A stretch of 64,000 nucleotides of DNA from contig NZ_JBGTYY010000008.1 in assembly GCF_041807705.1 (NCBI RefSeq), forward strand, positions 10,952 through 74,951, read 5' to 3'. How positions within the stretch are numbered: the first letter of the stretch is position 1; the number at the start of each line of letters is the position of its first letter. Both the position numbers and the translations under genes were made by a program. Below, in pieces: positions 15,963-24,827 of this stretch. Under the pieces are notes generated by a model, which made no database searches, was not told the origin of the DNA, and worked only from the letters and a program-made list of their open reading frames with translations. The DNA is from Mannheimia sp041807705. Its GTDB lineage: Bacteria > Pseudomonadota > Gammaproteobacteria > Enterobacterales > Pasteurellaceae.

Positions 15963-17249
15963 ATGAAATTATTCTCTCGTATATCGAGTGTAATAGCGAT
16001 AGTTTCTACATTGGTTACAAGCCAAGTAATGGCAGATTCTGATGTTCGAATTTCTATTGACGAAGGTGTTAGTATGGCTCAACCGATTGCGGTTGTACCA
16101 TTCAAATCAAGTGGCGTTCCGGCTGATGTTGCACAAATCATTTCTGATGATTTGCGAAATAGTGGCAAATTTACACCGCTTGAACGTTCTCAAATGCCAG
16201 CCCAACCTGGCTCTGCAGGCGAAGTTTCAGCAGAACAATGGAGTGCGATTGGTATTGATAATATCGTAGTAGGTCAAGTAAGTGCTTCAGGTGGTGGTTA
16301 TAATATCGCTTACCAATTAATTGATACACTAGGCACTTCAGGTGCGGCTGGTAATGTGATTGCTCAAGGTTCATTTATTGTGCCTGCTGCTCAAATTCGT
16401 CAGGGTGCACATACAGTAAGTGACCAAGTATTTGAAAAATTAACTCAAATTCGTGGTGCGTTCAGAACTAAAATTGCTTACGTTGTACAACGTGGCGTAT
16501 CATCTTATGAATTGCGTGTATCAGATTATGATGGCTTCAACGCTTTCACTATTACAACAAGTAAAGAGCCGTTAATGTCTCCAGAATGGTCTCCAGATGG
16601 CAGCAAATTAGCTTATGTTACCTTTGAAAATAAAAAAGCACAGATAGTTGTGCACGATATTCGTTCTGGAGCTCGCCGTGTAGTGGCTGCTTTACAAGGG
16701 CATAATGGTGCTCCAGCATTCTCACCAGATGGTTCTCGCATTGCATTTGCATCTAACCAAGACGGCGAGTTAAATATTTACGTTGTAGGCAGCAGTGGCG
16801 GTACACCAACAAAATTAACAGCAAATGCTGGTAATAATACAGAGCCGAGCTGGTCTCCAGATGGAAGTACAATCTACTTCACATCTGACCGAGCTGGAGC
16901 TCCACAAGTTTACAGAATGAGTTCATCAGGTGTCGGTGCAAGCCCAATGGGTGGTCGAGGCAGCTATAATGCTAAAGTATCATCTGATGGTAAGAATCTA
17001 ATCATGATTGCTGGAGATAGAGTTGTGAAACGCGATCTCGCTTCAGGTAGCACGGAAGTATTGAGTTCAACGTTCTTAGACGAAAGTCCAAGTATTTCTC
17101 CAAATGGCATTATGGTTATTTATAGCTCTACCAAAGGTACGAGTAAAGTGCTACAATTGGTATCCGCAGATGGGCGTTTCAAAGCTAATTTGCCGGGAGC
17201 AGGTGGACAGTATAAATTCCCTGCGTGGTCACCATACTTAACTAAATAA
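15963..17249 (+). CDS. tolB: Tol-Pal periplasmic protein TolB
   Basis: A 428-residue protein with a signal peptide (MKLFSRISSVIAIVSTLVTSQVMA-D), an N-terminal domain with the TolA-box region, and a C-terminal six-bladed propeller marked by repeats such as EWSPDGSKLAYVT, AFSPDGSRIAFAS and SWSPDGSTIYFTS. It binds Pal and passes it to TolA. It is 17 bases downstream of tolA. Confidence 0.97.
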   Translation: MKLFSRISSVIAIVSTLVTSQVMADSDVRISIDEGVSMAQPIAVVPFKSSGVPADVAQIISDDLRNSGKFTPLERSQMPAQPGSAGEVSAEQWSAIGIDNIVVGQVSASGGGYNIAYQLIDTLGTSGAAGNVIAQGSFIVPAAQIRQGAHTVSDQVFEKLTQIRGAFRTKIAYVVQRGVSSYELRVSDYDGFNAFTITTSKEPLMSPEWSPDGSKLAYVTFENKKAQIVVHDIRSGARRVVAALQGHNGAPAFSPDGSRIAFASNQDGELNIYVVGSSGGTPTKLTANAGNNTEPSWSPDGSTIYFTSDRAGAPQVYRMSSSGVGASPMGGRGSYNAKVSSDGKNLIMIAGDRVVKRDLASGSTEVLSSTFLDESPSISPNGIMVIYSSTKGTSKVLQLVSADGRFKANLPGAGGQYKFPAWSPYLTK

Positions 17250-17276
17250 TAATATTTCTCTAATTAGGAGCAACAA

Positions 17277-17759
17277 ATGAAAAAATTTGCTAAAGTTTTA
17301 ATGGTAACAGTACCAGCTTTCGCATTAGCAGCATGTAGCAGCTCATCAGATGACAAAGCAGCTAACGCATCAGCAAACGCAGCTAACGCAGCAGCAAATG
17401 CAGCAGGCGAATTCGGTGGTTTAACAGCTGACCAATTAAAAGCACAATACAACACAGTATACTTCGGCTTTGACAGCTATACAGTTGAAGGTGAGCACCG
17501 TCAATTATTAGACGCTCACGCTCAATTATTAGGTCAAACTCAAGGTAACGTAACTATATCTGGTCACGCTGATGAGCGTGGTACTCCAGAGTACAACATC
17601 GCATTAGGTCAACGTCGTGCAGATGCAGTTAAGAGTTACTTATCAGCTAAAGGTGCTAACAACACTTCAACTGTTTCTTACGGTGAAGAGAAACCAGCTG
17701 TGTTAGGTCACACTGAAGCTGACTACGCGAAAAACCGTCGTGCAGTATTAGAATACTAA
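17277..17759 (+). CDS. pal: Peptidoglycan-associated lipoprotein Pal
   Basis: A 160-residue lipoprotein: signal MKKFAKVLMVTVPAFALAAC (Cys20 lipidated), then an Ala/Asn-rich linker (ANASANAANAAANAAG) and the OmpA-like domain VYFGFDSYTVEGEH...SGHADERGTPEYNIALGQRRADAVKSYL that binds diaminopimelate in peptidoglycan. It is last in tolQRAB-pal and followed by a strong terminator. In Pasteurellaceae it corresponds to the P6-type outer-membrane antigen. Confidence 0.97.
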   Translation: MKKFAKVLMVTVPAFALAACSSSSDDKAANASANAANAAANAAGEFGGLTADQLKAQYNTVYFGFDSYTVEGEHRQLLDAHAQLLGQTQGNVTISGHADERGTPEYNIALGQRRADAVKSYLSAKGANNTSTVSYGEEKPAVLGHTEADYAKNRRAVLEY

Positions 17760-17779
17760 TTCTTAGTTAATTCTAAAAT

Positions 17780-17811
17780 AAAGCCCTGAAAAATCAGGGC
17801 TTTATTTTTAT
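17780..17811 (+). terminator. Terminator of the tol-pal operon
   Basis: AAAGCCCTGA and TCAGGGCTTT form a perfect 10-bp stem with an AAAA loop, followed by ATTTTTA. Confidence 0.92.
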
Positions 17812-17823
17812 AAAGTTTTCATT

Positions 17824-18705
17824 ATGAATTTTTGGAATGCCCTATCTCCTCTATTTAAAGCCATATTTTGTGTGCTTTTATCGGCATTAAGTTTTGCTGC
17901 TATGGCAGTCTTCCTTCGCTTATCTGGCGATTTTCCTGTGGCTGAAAAAGCTATTTTTCGTAATGGTATTACGGCACTAATAAGTGGTTATATTGTTTGG
18001 AAAAACAATCAATTATTCTTCGGACATAAGGAAAATCGGCTTTTGCTGCTTGGCCGCTCAGTTACAGGACTAATTGGGATTTTAGTAGGTGTTTATATCA
18101 TCGATCATCTCGTATTAAGTGATGTGGATATGATTGGCAAGCTCACCTCTTTTATTTTAATTATTCTCTCTGCGATCTTTTTAAAAGAACAAGCCTCTAT
18201 AGCACAATGGATTTTATGTATTGTGGCGTTTATTGGTGCACTTTTTATTATTAAACCAGCTCTTGATATTCGATTTATTCCTTATTTAATTGGTATTATT
18301 GGTTCTGTTTTTGCAGCAATTGCCTATTTATGTTTGAGATTACTGTCAAAAACAGAAAAAGTGGAATCACCAAATACCATCGTTTTCTTTTTTTCTACAT
18401 TCTCGACCTTGATATTATTACCTTTCGTCGCCATTGATTATGTACCACTAACTTCTATGCAATTAGTGTACTTAATTCTAGCGGGTATCACATCAGCAGT
18501 AGGGCAGTTTTGCGTAACCACTGCGTATAAATACGCTGCGGCTAAAGATATTTCAATCTATAGCTACGCATCAGTAATCTTTAGTGCAGTTTTAGGAGCA
18601 ATGCTTTTTGAACAATGCCCTGATGCGTGGAGCTGGCTAGGTTATGTTATTATTTTTATAGCAAGTTGGTTTATGTTTGTTTTAACGAAAAGGCAAGCAA
18701 AGTGA
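17824..18705 (+). CDS. DMT-family (EamA) inner-membrane transporter
   Basis: A 293-residue protein with about ten hydrophobic helices and the two-fold EamA repeat (for example AIFRNGITALISGYIVW and KYAAAKDISIYSYASVIFSAVLGAMLF). No residue pattern reveals the substrate; the superfamily exports small metabolites. The ribosome site is poor, and the start is taken from the family-like N-terminus (LFKAIFCVLLSALSFAAMAVFLRLSG). It stands alone between pal and djlA. Confidence 0.85.
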   Translation: MNFWNALSPLFKAIFCVLLSALSFAAMAVFLRLSGDFPVAEKAIFRNGITALISGYIVWKNNQLFFGHKENRLLLLGRSVTGLIGILVGVYIIDHLVLSDVDMIGKLTSFILIILSAIFLKEQASIAQWILCIVAFIGALFIIKPALDIRFIPYLIGIIGSVFAAIAYLCLRLLSKTEKVESPNTIVFFFSTFSTLILLPFVAIDYVPLTSMQLVYLILAGITSAVGQFCVTTAYKYAAAKDISIYSYASVIFSAVLGAMLFEQCPDAWSWLGYVIIFIASWFMFVLTKRQAK

Positions 18706-18770
18706 AATCATTAATCTTTACCATAAATTTTGTTAGAATAGCACCACTTAGTTTACGAAAAGGATAAAAA

Positions 18771-19628
18771 ATGCAATTTATTGGAAAAATAATTGGCTTT
18801 ATTTTAGGCTACCAAATCTTTCACGGTCTATTTGGTGGACTATTAGGGGCATTTATTGGGCATTTGGCAGATAAAAAACTTTATGCCTTAGGCACGGTAC
18901 GCTCGAGTACTTTTGGTAAAAATCTTACTCGCCAATCGCTTTTCACTCAAACAACTTTTGCCGTTTTAGGGCATATTGCAAAAGCGAAAGGGCGTGTAAC
19001 AGAAGCCGATATTGAATTAGCTCGTGTATTAATGGCTCGCCTAAAATTAGATGGTGCAGCTCAACAATTAGCTCAAGAGGCTTTCACATTAGGAAAAGAA
19101 CCTAATTTCCCTCTACGCCAAGTTATTCAAGAGTTTCGTGAAGCCTGTGGGGCAAGAACCGATTTACTGCGTTTCTTTGTTGAAGTACAAATGCAAGCCG
19201 CATTGCAAGATGGCGAATTAGACGCAAAAGAACAACAAATTCTGTTTACCATTGCTGAAACAATGGGAATGTCTCGCTTCCAGTTTGAGCAAATGATTGC
19301 AATGATTATGGCGGCTCAACAATTCCGTAACGGTGGTTATTATCAGCAAAGTGGTAGTTATCATCAGCAATCTCAAGGTGGGTATCAGGGAAGTTATCAG
19401 CAGCCGGCGCAACCAAGTATTGAGGCTGCTTATACCGTATTAGGCGTAACGGCACAAGACGATCAAAATACCGTTAAACGGGCTTATCGTAAGTTAATGA
19501 ACGAGCATCACCCAGATAAATTAGCAGCAAAAGGCTTGCCTGATGAGATGATGGAGTTGGCAAAAGAGAAAGCCCAACAAATTCAAGCAGCATACGATTT
19601 AATTTGTAAAGTAAAAGGGTGGAAATAA
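18771..19628 (+). CDS. djlA: Co-chaperone DjlA
   Basis: A 285-residue type III DnaJ-like protein. The short N-terminal transmembrane segment (IGKIIGFILGYQIFHGLFGGLLGAFIG) is rich in glycine, as needed for DjlA dimers. A central TerB-like helical region (about 55-180) and a Gln/Tyr/Gly linker (YYQQSGSYHQQSQGGYQGSY) follow. The C-terminal J domain has the HPD motif in NEHHPDKLA at about 245-253. It stimulates DnaK at the inner membrane. Its stop overlaps the next start (TAATG). Confidence 0.95.
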   Translation: MQFIGKIIGFILGYQIFHGLFGGLLGAFIGHLADKKLYALGTVRSSTFGKNLTRQSLFTQTTFAVLGHIAKAKGRVTEADIELARVLMARLKLDGAAQQLAQEAFTLGKEPNFPLRQVIQEFREACGARTDLLRFFVEVQMQAALQDGELDAKEQQILFTIAETMGMSRFQFEQMIAMIMAAQQFRNGGYYQQSGSYHQQSQGGYQGSYQQPAQPSIEAAYTVLGVTAQDDQNTVKRAYRKLMNEHHPDKLAAKGLPDEMMELAKEKAQQIQAAYDLICKVKGWK

Positions 19629-20254
19629 TGGATTCACGCTCGCATATCATTCCGCTATTTTTAGCTATCGTCATTACTGTGATTGCCGTTTGGTCTGGCT
19701 TCAATCCGGCAGATAGAGCGGTGTGGTATGCGGAAGTTGCCCCCATTTTTGTGGTATTCGGTTTGCTGATTATCACTTACCCGAAATTTCAGTTTAGTGA
19801 CTTAGCCTATTTTCTGATGTCGCTATGGTTGATTATGCACTTAATCGGAGCAAAATATACGTTTGCTAATGTGCCGTTTGATTGGGCAAACCAATTCCTC
19901 ACGCCATTTTTAGGAGAAGATCGTAACCATTTTGACCGAGTAGCACATTACATTATCGGTTTTTATAGCTACCCGATGGCAGAATGGCTATTGCGTAAAC
20001 GTAAATGTACCTTCGGGGTTGCCCTCTTTTTCTCGCTGTTTTTTATTATGTCTGTGGCGGCTGCTTACGAAATTATTGAGTGGCAATATGCGGTGATTGA
20101 AGGCGGAAATGCAGGCATTGAATTCTTAGGCTCGCAAGGTGATATTTGGGATGCTCAGAAAGATATGTTAGCCGATACTTTAGGGGCAGTAACCGCATTA
20201 ATTATTTATGTAATCGCCCGCCCTGATTTGCGTATTCACGATAGATATTTTTAA
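19628..20254 (+). CDS. YjdF-like inner-membrane protein (DUF2238)
   Basis: A 208-residue protein with about six hydrophobic helices. The start at 19628 (MDSRSHIIPLFLAIVITVIAVWSGF) overlaps the djlA stop, implying translational coupling; a GTG at 19619 is less likely. The motifs NPADRAVWYAEVAP, DRVAHYIIGFYSYPMAEWLLR and QGDIWDAQKDMLADTLGA are typical of DUF2238/YjdF proteins. Function unknown. Confidence 0.85.
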   Translation: MDSRSHIIPLFLAIVITVIAVWSGFNPADRAVWYAEVAPIFVVFGLLIITYPKFQFSDLAYFLMSLWLIMHLIGAKYTFANVPFDWANQFLTPFLGEDRNHFDRVAHYIIGFYSYPMAEWLLRKRKCTFGVALFFSLFFIMSVAAAYEIIEWQYAVIEGGNAGIEFLGSQGDIWDAQKDMLADTLGAVTALIIYVIARPDLRIHDRYF

Positions 20255-20257
20255 CCT

Positions 20258-20317
20258 TCAAGCGGTTGTTTTTTGCTGATTTTTTGCAAAATGTTGAGGA
20301 AAAATAACCGCTTGTCA
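20258..20317. terminator. Inverted uptake-signal pair before dusC
   Basis: TCAAGCGGTTGTTTTT faces AAAATAACCGCTTGTCA with TTTTTGCAAAA between them. It is placed right after the yjdF-like stop codon. Confidence 0.55.
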
Positions 20318-20331
20318 TTTTATTTTAACTG

Positions 20332-21282
20332 ATGAACTCAATTCCAAAAGTCATTCTCGCCCCGATGCAAGGGGTGTTAGATCCTTTTGTTCGTAATCTT
20401 TTAACCGCTGTTAATGAATACGATCTCTGCATTTCCGAATTTGTGCGGGTGGTAGATCAAAAATTGCCCAAAAAAGCCTTTTACCGTTTAGCTCCGGAGT
20501 TATATCAAGGTGGATTGACGGATTCCGGTACGCCTGTTCGAATCCAAATTTTAGGGCAATACCCAGAATGGTTGGCTGAAAATGCGGCACTTGCGATTGA
20601 GCTTGGCTCTCACGGTGTAGATCTCAACTGCGGTTGCCCTTCTAAAACCGTAAACGGTAGTAATGGGGGAGCATCGTTGCTTAAAGATCCTGATTTAATT
20701 TACCGCGCCACAAAAGCAATGCGAGAAGCCGTGCCGAATGAGCATATTGTGTCTGTAAAAGTGCGTTTAGGTTGGGACTCTACCGAACAATGCTTTGAAA
20801 TTGCCGATGCGGTTCAGCGAGGTGGAGCAAATGAAATTACCGTACACGGACGAACAAAATCAGACGGTTATCGAGCAGAACGCATCAACTGGCAAGCGAT
20901 TGGCGAAATTCAACAGCGTTTGACTATCCCTGTAACTGCTAATGGCGAAATTTGGGATTTTGAATCTGCAAAAAATTGTCAAAAAATAACCGCTTGCAAT
21001 ACCTTAATGATTGGGCGAGGGGCATTAAATACGCCTAATTTAAGCAAGGTAGTGAAATATAATCAGCCGAAAATGGCGTGGAATGAGGTTTTACAACTTC
21101 TATTTAAGTATGTTCAAATGGAAAATCAGTTCGATACAGGTTTCTACCACGTTGCTCGCATTAAGCAATGGCTACGTTATTTGGATAAAGAATATCCTCA
21201 AGCGGTAGAATTATTTGATATTTTGAAAACCGAACACGGCTATGATGGTCTAAAAGCACATATTGAAAAGGCGGTGGGCTAA
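20332..21282 (+). CDS. dusC: tRNA-dihydrouridine(16) synthase DusC
   Basis: A 316-residue flavin-dependent Dus enzyme: MNSIPKVILAPMQGVLDPFVRNLLTAVNEYDLCISEFVRV, then GVDLNCGCPSKTVNGSNGGASLLKDP (about 95-120) with the catalytic Cys, and TVHGRTKSDGYR (about 170-181). The N-terminal QGVLDPFVR form and the length fit the DusC branch, which modifies U16, rather than DusA or DusB. Its stop overlaps the following ATG by A (TAAATG). Confidence 0.92.
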   Translation: MNSIPKVILAPMQGVLDPFVRNLLTAVNEYDLCISEFVRVVDQKLPKKAFYRLAPELYQGGLTDSGTPVRIQILGQYPEWLAENAALAIELGSHGVDLNCGCPSKTVNGSNGGASLLKDPDLIYRATKAMREAVPNEHIVSVKVRLGWDSTEQCFEIADAVQRGGANEITVHGRTKSDGYRAERINWQAIGEIQQRLTIPVTANGEIWDFESAKNCQKITACNTLMIGRGALNTPNLSKVVKYNQPKMAWNEVLQLLFKYVQMENQFDTGFYHVARIKQWLRYLDKEYPQAVELFDILKTEHGYDGLKAHIEKAVG

Positions 21283-22329
21283 ATGAGTAAACAAATTTTT
21301 AATGAAGAAGAGTTAAAAATAACCGAGCATTTTGAACCTAAACAAGAGTTTGATCTCGAAAATGCGATTATTGAAGAAGAGGAAAAAGCAGTTGAGGCGG
21401 AGCTGATTATTGAAGAAAGCCTCAAGCCTTCCCGCTTTTGGATTCGAGTACTACTTGCAACACTTGCCTTGTTTGGCGTGGCGGTAATTGCTCAAAGTAT
21501 TCAATGGTTGATTGATACGTTCCAGCAAAGAGAGTGGATCTATTTTGCGTTCTCGATCGTGTTTTTTATTGTCAGCTTGCTTGGCATTGGGGCGATTATT
21601 TCCGAATGGCGAAAATTGGTCTATTTGCGTAATCATCAGAAAAATCAGCAAGTCAGCCAGCAGCTTTTATTGGAACAACTTCCCTCGAATGATGGCGAAC
21701 AAGCGGTCAAATTTTGTGAAAATATTGCAAATCAGCTTAACCATTTGCCGACCGTTTCTCAGGCCGAGCAACGCTGGAAAAGCCAGCTTAACGAGGCTTA
21801 CAATGCCAAAGAGGTACTATATCTGTTTAGCGAAAATGTGCTAAAGCCGATAGATAAACAGGTTAAGCAGATGATTTCCCGCAATGCGGCAGAAAATGCG
21901 GTGATTGTGGCGGTTAGCCCGCTGGCAATAGTTGATGTGTTGTTAATGGCGGCAAGAAATATCGCTTTAGTGAATAAAATTACCAAAGCCTATGGAATGG
22001 AACTAGGCTACATCAGCCGCTTAAAACTGTTCAAAATGGTGTTAAAAAATATGGTATTTGCTGGAGCAACGGAAATTGCCACCGATGTGGGTATGGATTT
22101 CTTCTCGCAAAACCTTACAGCGAAATTGTCGCTCCGTGCTGCACAAGGTATTGGTGTAGGATTGCTAACGGCAAGGCTAGGCATTAAAGCAATGGAATTT
22201 TGCCGCCCTGTTGCTTTTCAAGCCAATGAGAAACCAAGAATTTCAGCTATTCGCCAAGAATTATTAACGTCGGTTAAAAATACGGTGTTTGCCAAAACAG
22301 AAACAAAAGAAAAAGTGTTTTCTGATTAG
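21283..22329 (+). CDS. YcjF-like membrane protein (UPF0283 / TIGR01620)
   Basis: A 348-residue protein with an acidic N-terminal region (EEELKITEHFEPKQEF...EEEEKAVEAELIIEE). Two transmembrane helices at about 50-68 and 78-100 follow, then a cytoplasmic DUF697-like domain with VSPLAIVDVLLMAARNIALVNKI at about 210-232. In E. coli YcjF is encoded with the GTPase-like YcjX; no ycjX is seen here. Function unknown. Confidence 0.82.
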   Translation: MSKQIFNEEELKITEHFEPKQEFDLENAIIEEEEKAVEAELIIEESLKPSRFWIRVLLATLALFGVAVIAQSIQWLIDTFQQREWIYFAFSIVFFIVSLLGIGAIISEWRKLVYLRNHQKNQQVSQQLLLEQLPSNDGEQAVKFCENIANQLNHLPTVSQAEQRWKSQLNEAYNAKEVLYLFSENVLKPIDKQVKQMISRNAAENAVIVAVSPLAIVDVLLMAARNIALVNKITKAYGMELGYISRLKLFKMVLKNMVFAGATEIATDVGMDFFSQNLTAKLSLRAAQGIGVGLLTARLGIKAMEFCRPVAFQANEKPRISAIRQELLTSVKNTVFAKTETKEKVFSD

Positions 22330-22363
22330 GAATGGTAGGGCGGACAATGTTCCGCCCTTAATA

Positions 22364-23023
22364 TTAGTGTTTGTGCTGGCTCGTAGGCACATTATCCAAA
22401 TGGTCGGTATTATTAAATTCCAGCACCGTTACTTTGCCATTATCCACTTCCACTTTAGTAATGGCAGTATTAATGATAAAACGATGCTTTTCTTCATCAC
22501 GAAAATCTTGCCACGCAATTTCTTTTAACACAGCGGTAAGTAGCGTTAAAGTCATTCCGTGTGAAACAATCAATATCTTGCCACTATTTTGATGAAGCTG
22601 AGCAATTTGATTAAAAACCCGAGTAACACGTTGATAAAGCTGCTCAAATCGCTCGCCGCCATTTGCTTTTGCTAGATATTCCGCAGGGGTGCGTTTCATT
22701 ATCAAATATTCTTCATTCTCTTGTAAATCAAGGGATTTCATTCCCTCCCAACTACCGAAATCAAATTCATTCAGCCCTTTATGGTGGAAGTGGGGAATAT
22801 CGCTTAAGTTATTTTCCGCTAAAATATAATTTGCGGTATCTTGAGCCCGTTTTTGCATACTGGAATAGGCTGCTGTAAAAGGCACATCTTTTAACGCAAT
22901 ACCTGTTTTCTTTGCCCCGATAATCCCTTCTTCTACAAGAGGGGAATCGCCTGAGCCTTGTAATCTGCCTTCAATATTCCAAACGGTTCTACCGTGTCGA
23001 ACTAAATAAATGGTAACAGCCAT
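22364..23023 (-). CDS. Histidine phosphatase (phosphoglycerate-mutase-like)
   Basis: A 219-residue protein with the catalytic motif IYLVRHGRTVWNIEGRLQG at about 4-22 (phospho-acceptor His in RHG) and the second histidine in ILIVSHGMTLTLLTAVL at about 150-166. The ribosome site AAGGAATT precedes the ATG at 23023. The branch includes GpmB, CobC and broad-specificity phosphatases, and the sequence does not tell them apart. It is convergent with the YcjF-like gene. Confidence 0.85.
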   Translation of the reverse strand: MAVTIYLVRHGRTVWNIEGRLQGSGDSPLVEEGIIGAKKTGIALKDVPFTAAYSSMQKRAQDTANYILAENNLSDIPHFHHKGLNEFDFGSWEGMKSLDLQENEEYLIMKRTPAEYLAKANGGERFEQLYQRVTRVFNQIAQLHQNSGKILIVSHGMTLTLLTAVLKEIAWQDFRDEEKHRFIINTAITKVEVDNGKVTVLEFNNTDHLDNVPTSQHKH

Positions 23024-23070
23024 CGTAATTCCTTGCTAAAATAGTCAAAAATAAACGAGATTATAGCAAA

Positions 23071-23700
23071 ATGACCTTAACATTGCCTATTTGTTATCAG
23101 CACCCCGATTTTATTATTATCAACAAACCTGATGGTTTAAGTGTGCATAAAGACGAGACGGAAATCGGCTTAACGGAAATGATGGCTCGCCAGCTTAATG
23201 TTGAACAGGTTTGGCTGGTTCATCGCCTTGATAAAATTACCTCTGGATTGTTGATTCTAGCCTTAAATAAAGAAGCGGCTGCGAAGTTTTATCATTTATT
23301 TGAACAACATAAAATTTGGAAAACCTATTGGGCATTAAGCGATAAAAAACCGAAGAAAAAGCAAGGCAGAATTGTAGGCGATATGGAAAAAAGCCGTAAT
23401 GGAGCGTGGAAATTGTGCCACAGCAAAGATAACCCTGCAGTAACACAATTTACCTCTAATACGCTTGAGCCATCACTTCGTCATTTTATTTTGCAGCCGA
23501 AAACAGGCAAAACCCACCAACTAAGGGTGGCAATGAAAAGTTTAGGCAGCCCGATTCTAGGCGATAAACTTTATTCAGGAACTGCGGTTGACCGGGTGTA
23601 TTTACACGCTTATCAACTTGAATTTGAATACGAAAATGAACGGATTTGCGTTCAAGCAGAGCCTACAAGCGGTCATTTTTGGCAAAAAATTTGCATATAA
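23071..23700 (+). CDS. RluA-family pseudouridine synthase
   Basis: A 209-residue short RluA-type enzyme without an S4 domain. YQHPDFIIINKPDGLSVHKDE opens the fold, and VHRLDKITSGLLILALN at about 50-66 holds the catalytic Asp. KTGKTHQLRVAMKSLGSPILGDKLYSG at about 148-174 completes the signature. It resembles the TIGR01621 group of Pasteurellaceae/Vibrionaceae. The RNA target is not predictable. The 3' end carries an uptake signal (ACAAGCGGTCATTTTTGGC). Confidence 0.85.
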   Translation: MTLTLPICYQHPDFIIINKPDGLSVHKDETEIGLTEMMARQLNVEQVWLVHRLDKITSGLLILALNKEAAAKFYHLFEQHKIWKTYWALSDKKPKKKQGRIVGDMEKSRNGAWKLCHSKDNPAVTQFTSNTLEPSLRHFILQPKTGKTHQLRVAMKSLGSPILGDKLYSGTAVDRVYLHAYQLEFEYENERICVQAEPTSGHFWQKICI

Positions 23701-23717
23701 TAATATGCTACAGCCTC

Positions 23718-23746
23718 GTAGGGGCGGGTCCAGTGCCCGCCCGAAT
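23718..23746 (+). repeat. REP-like palindrome next to the IS110 transposase
   Basis: GTAG head, then a hairpin in which GGGCGGG pairs with CCCGCCC around TCCAGTG, ending CGAAT. It is the same sequence type as the left half of the paired element at 34210, but no right half follows. Confidence 0.65.
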
Positions 23747-23807
23747 AACTTTCATCACAAAAACCGAACAGTTGCACGAACACAACCCGAATACAAGGCA
23801 GGTTACG

Positions 23808-24755
23808 ATGAATGAACTTAATTTCTGTGGCATTGATGTTGCTAAACGTAGTTTTGTTGTCGGTATCAGTAGTCGAAAACAGACCAAAACTTTTACCAAC
23901 AACCCCAAAGGTATCCAACAAGCGGTGGAATACCTGAAAAATTGTGCAAATCTAAGCCTAGTTGTCTTAGAAAGCACAGGCGGCTTGGAAATCCCACTCG
24001 CCAAAGCACTTCATCGTGCGGATTTTCGGGTGGTGATTGCTAATCCACGTCAAACGCATCAGTTTGCAATGGCTAAATCGTTGGCGAAAACCGATGCAAA
24101 AGATGCAAAAATGCTGGCATCTTACGCCAAAATGCTGGTTTTGGACGATGAGGTTGAAAAACAACTTTATCTTCCGCCAACACCTGAAATGGAGCAATTA
24201 GAAGCATTGGTTTTACGCCGTACCCAACTGGTTGAAATGCGGGTGGCGGAGAAAAACCGCCTTCACCAAGTCCACGACAGCCAGCGGGAAAGTGTCCAAC
24301 AGTTGATTGCCCATTTTGACCGTTTAATTGATGAGCTGGAAACACAAATCAATCAAGCGACGGCTGTATTTGACGACACTTTAAAAAAGTTCAATGACAT
24401 CAAAGGGATAGGTGCAATCACGAGTGCAACTTTGATGTCAATGCTCCCTGAGCTCGGCAAGCTCAACCACAAGCAAATCGCTTCACTGGTTGGTGTTGCC
24501 CCACACCCGAAAGAGAGCGGTAGCCAGAAATGGCATAGTCGCTGTTCGGGTGGGCGACAAGCGGTACGAAACGTACTTTATAATGCGGCGAATGTCGCCC
24601 GCCAACACGAACCGAAGTTCAAGGCATTTTATGAACGGCTGATTGCTCGTGGCAAACCGTTCAAAGTGGCGGTAAACGCCTGTATGCGTAAGCTTTTAAC
24701 CGTGATTAATGCCATCGTCCGTGATGGCTCACAGTGGAATGCTCACGCGGTTTAA
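23808..24755 (+). mobile_element. IS110-family transposase
   Basis: A 315-residue transposase. The ATG at 23808 (MNELNFCGIDVAKRSFVVGISSRKQ) is preferred to the long open frame from 23646. The N-terminal RuvC-like DEDD domain shows GIDVAKRSF, VVLESTGGLEIPLAKAL and AKTDAKDAKMLASYA. The C-terminal Transposase_20 domain has IKGIGAITSATLMSMLPELG and the catalytic Ser segment KWHSRCSGGRQAVRNVLYNAA. IS110 elements have no inverted repeats and use a bridge RNA from a non-coding end. Here only 107 bases precede and 72 follow the gene, so the ends are short or partly lost. The boundaries cannot be set from one copy. Confidence 0.9.
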
Positions 24756-24766
24756 TTAACGAATTT

Positions 24767-24794
24767 GTATCTTGCCAAATATTTTGGGGGATAC
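24767..24794 (+). other. Small hairpin after the IS110 transposase
   Basis: GTATC ... GATAC encloses an inner stem CCAAA / TTTGG with a TAT loop. It may belong to the right end of the element or to the 5' region of the next gene. Confidence 0.4.
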
Positions 24795-24827
24795 AGTTGC
24801 TATACACCAACGAAAATGGAGAACAAT

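Noticed and set aside
23646..23807. N-terminal extension of the IS110 transposase
   Set aside because: It would begin inside the pseudouridine synthase gene and run through the REP palindrome; the ATG at 23808 fits the family start.
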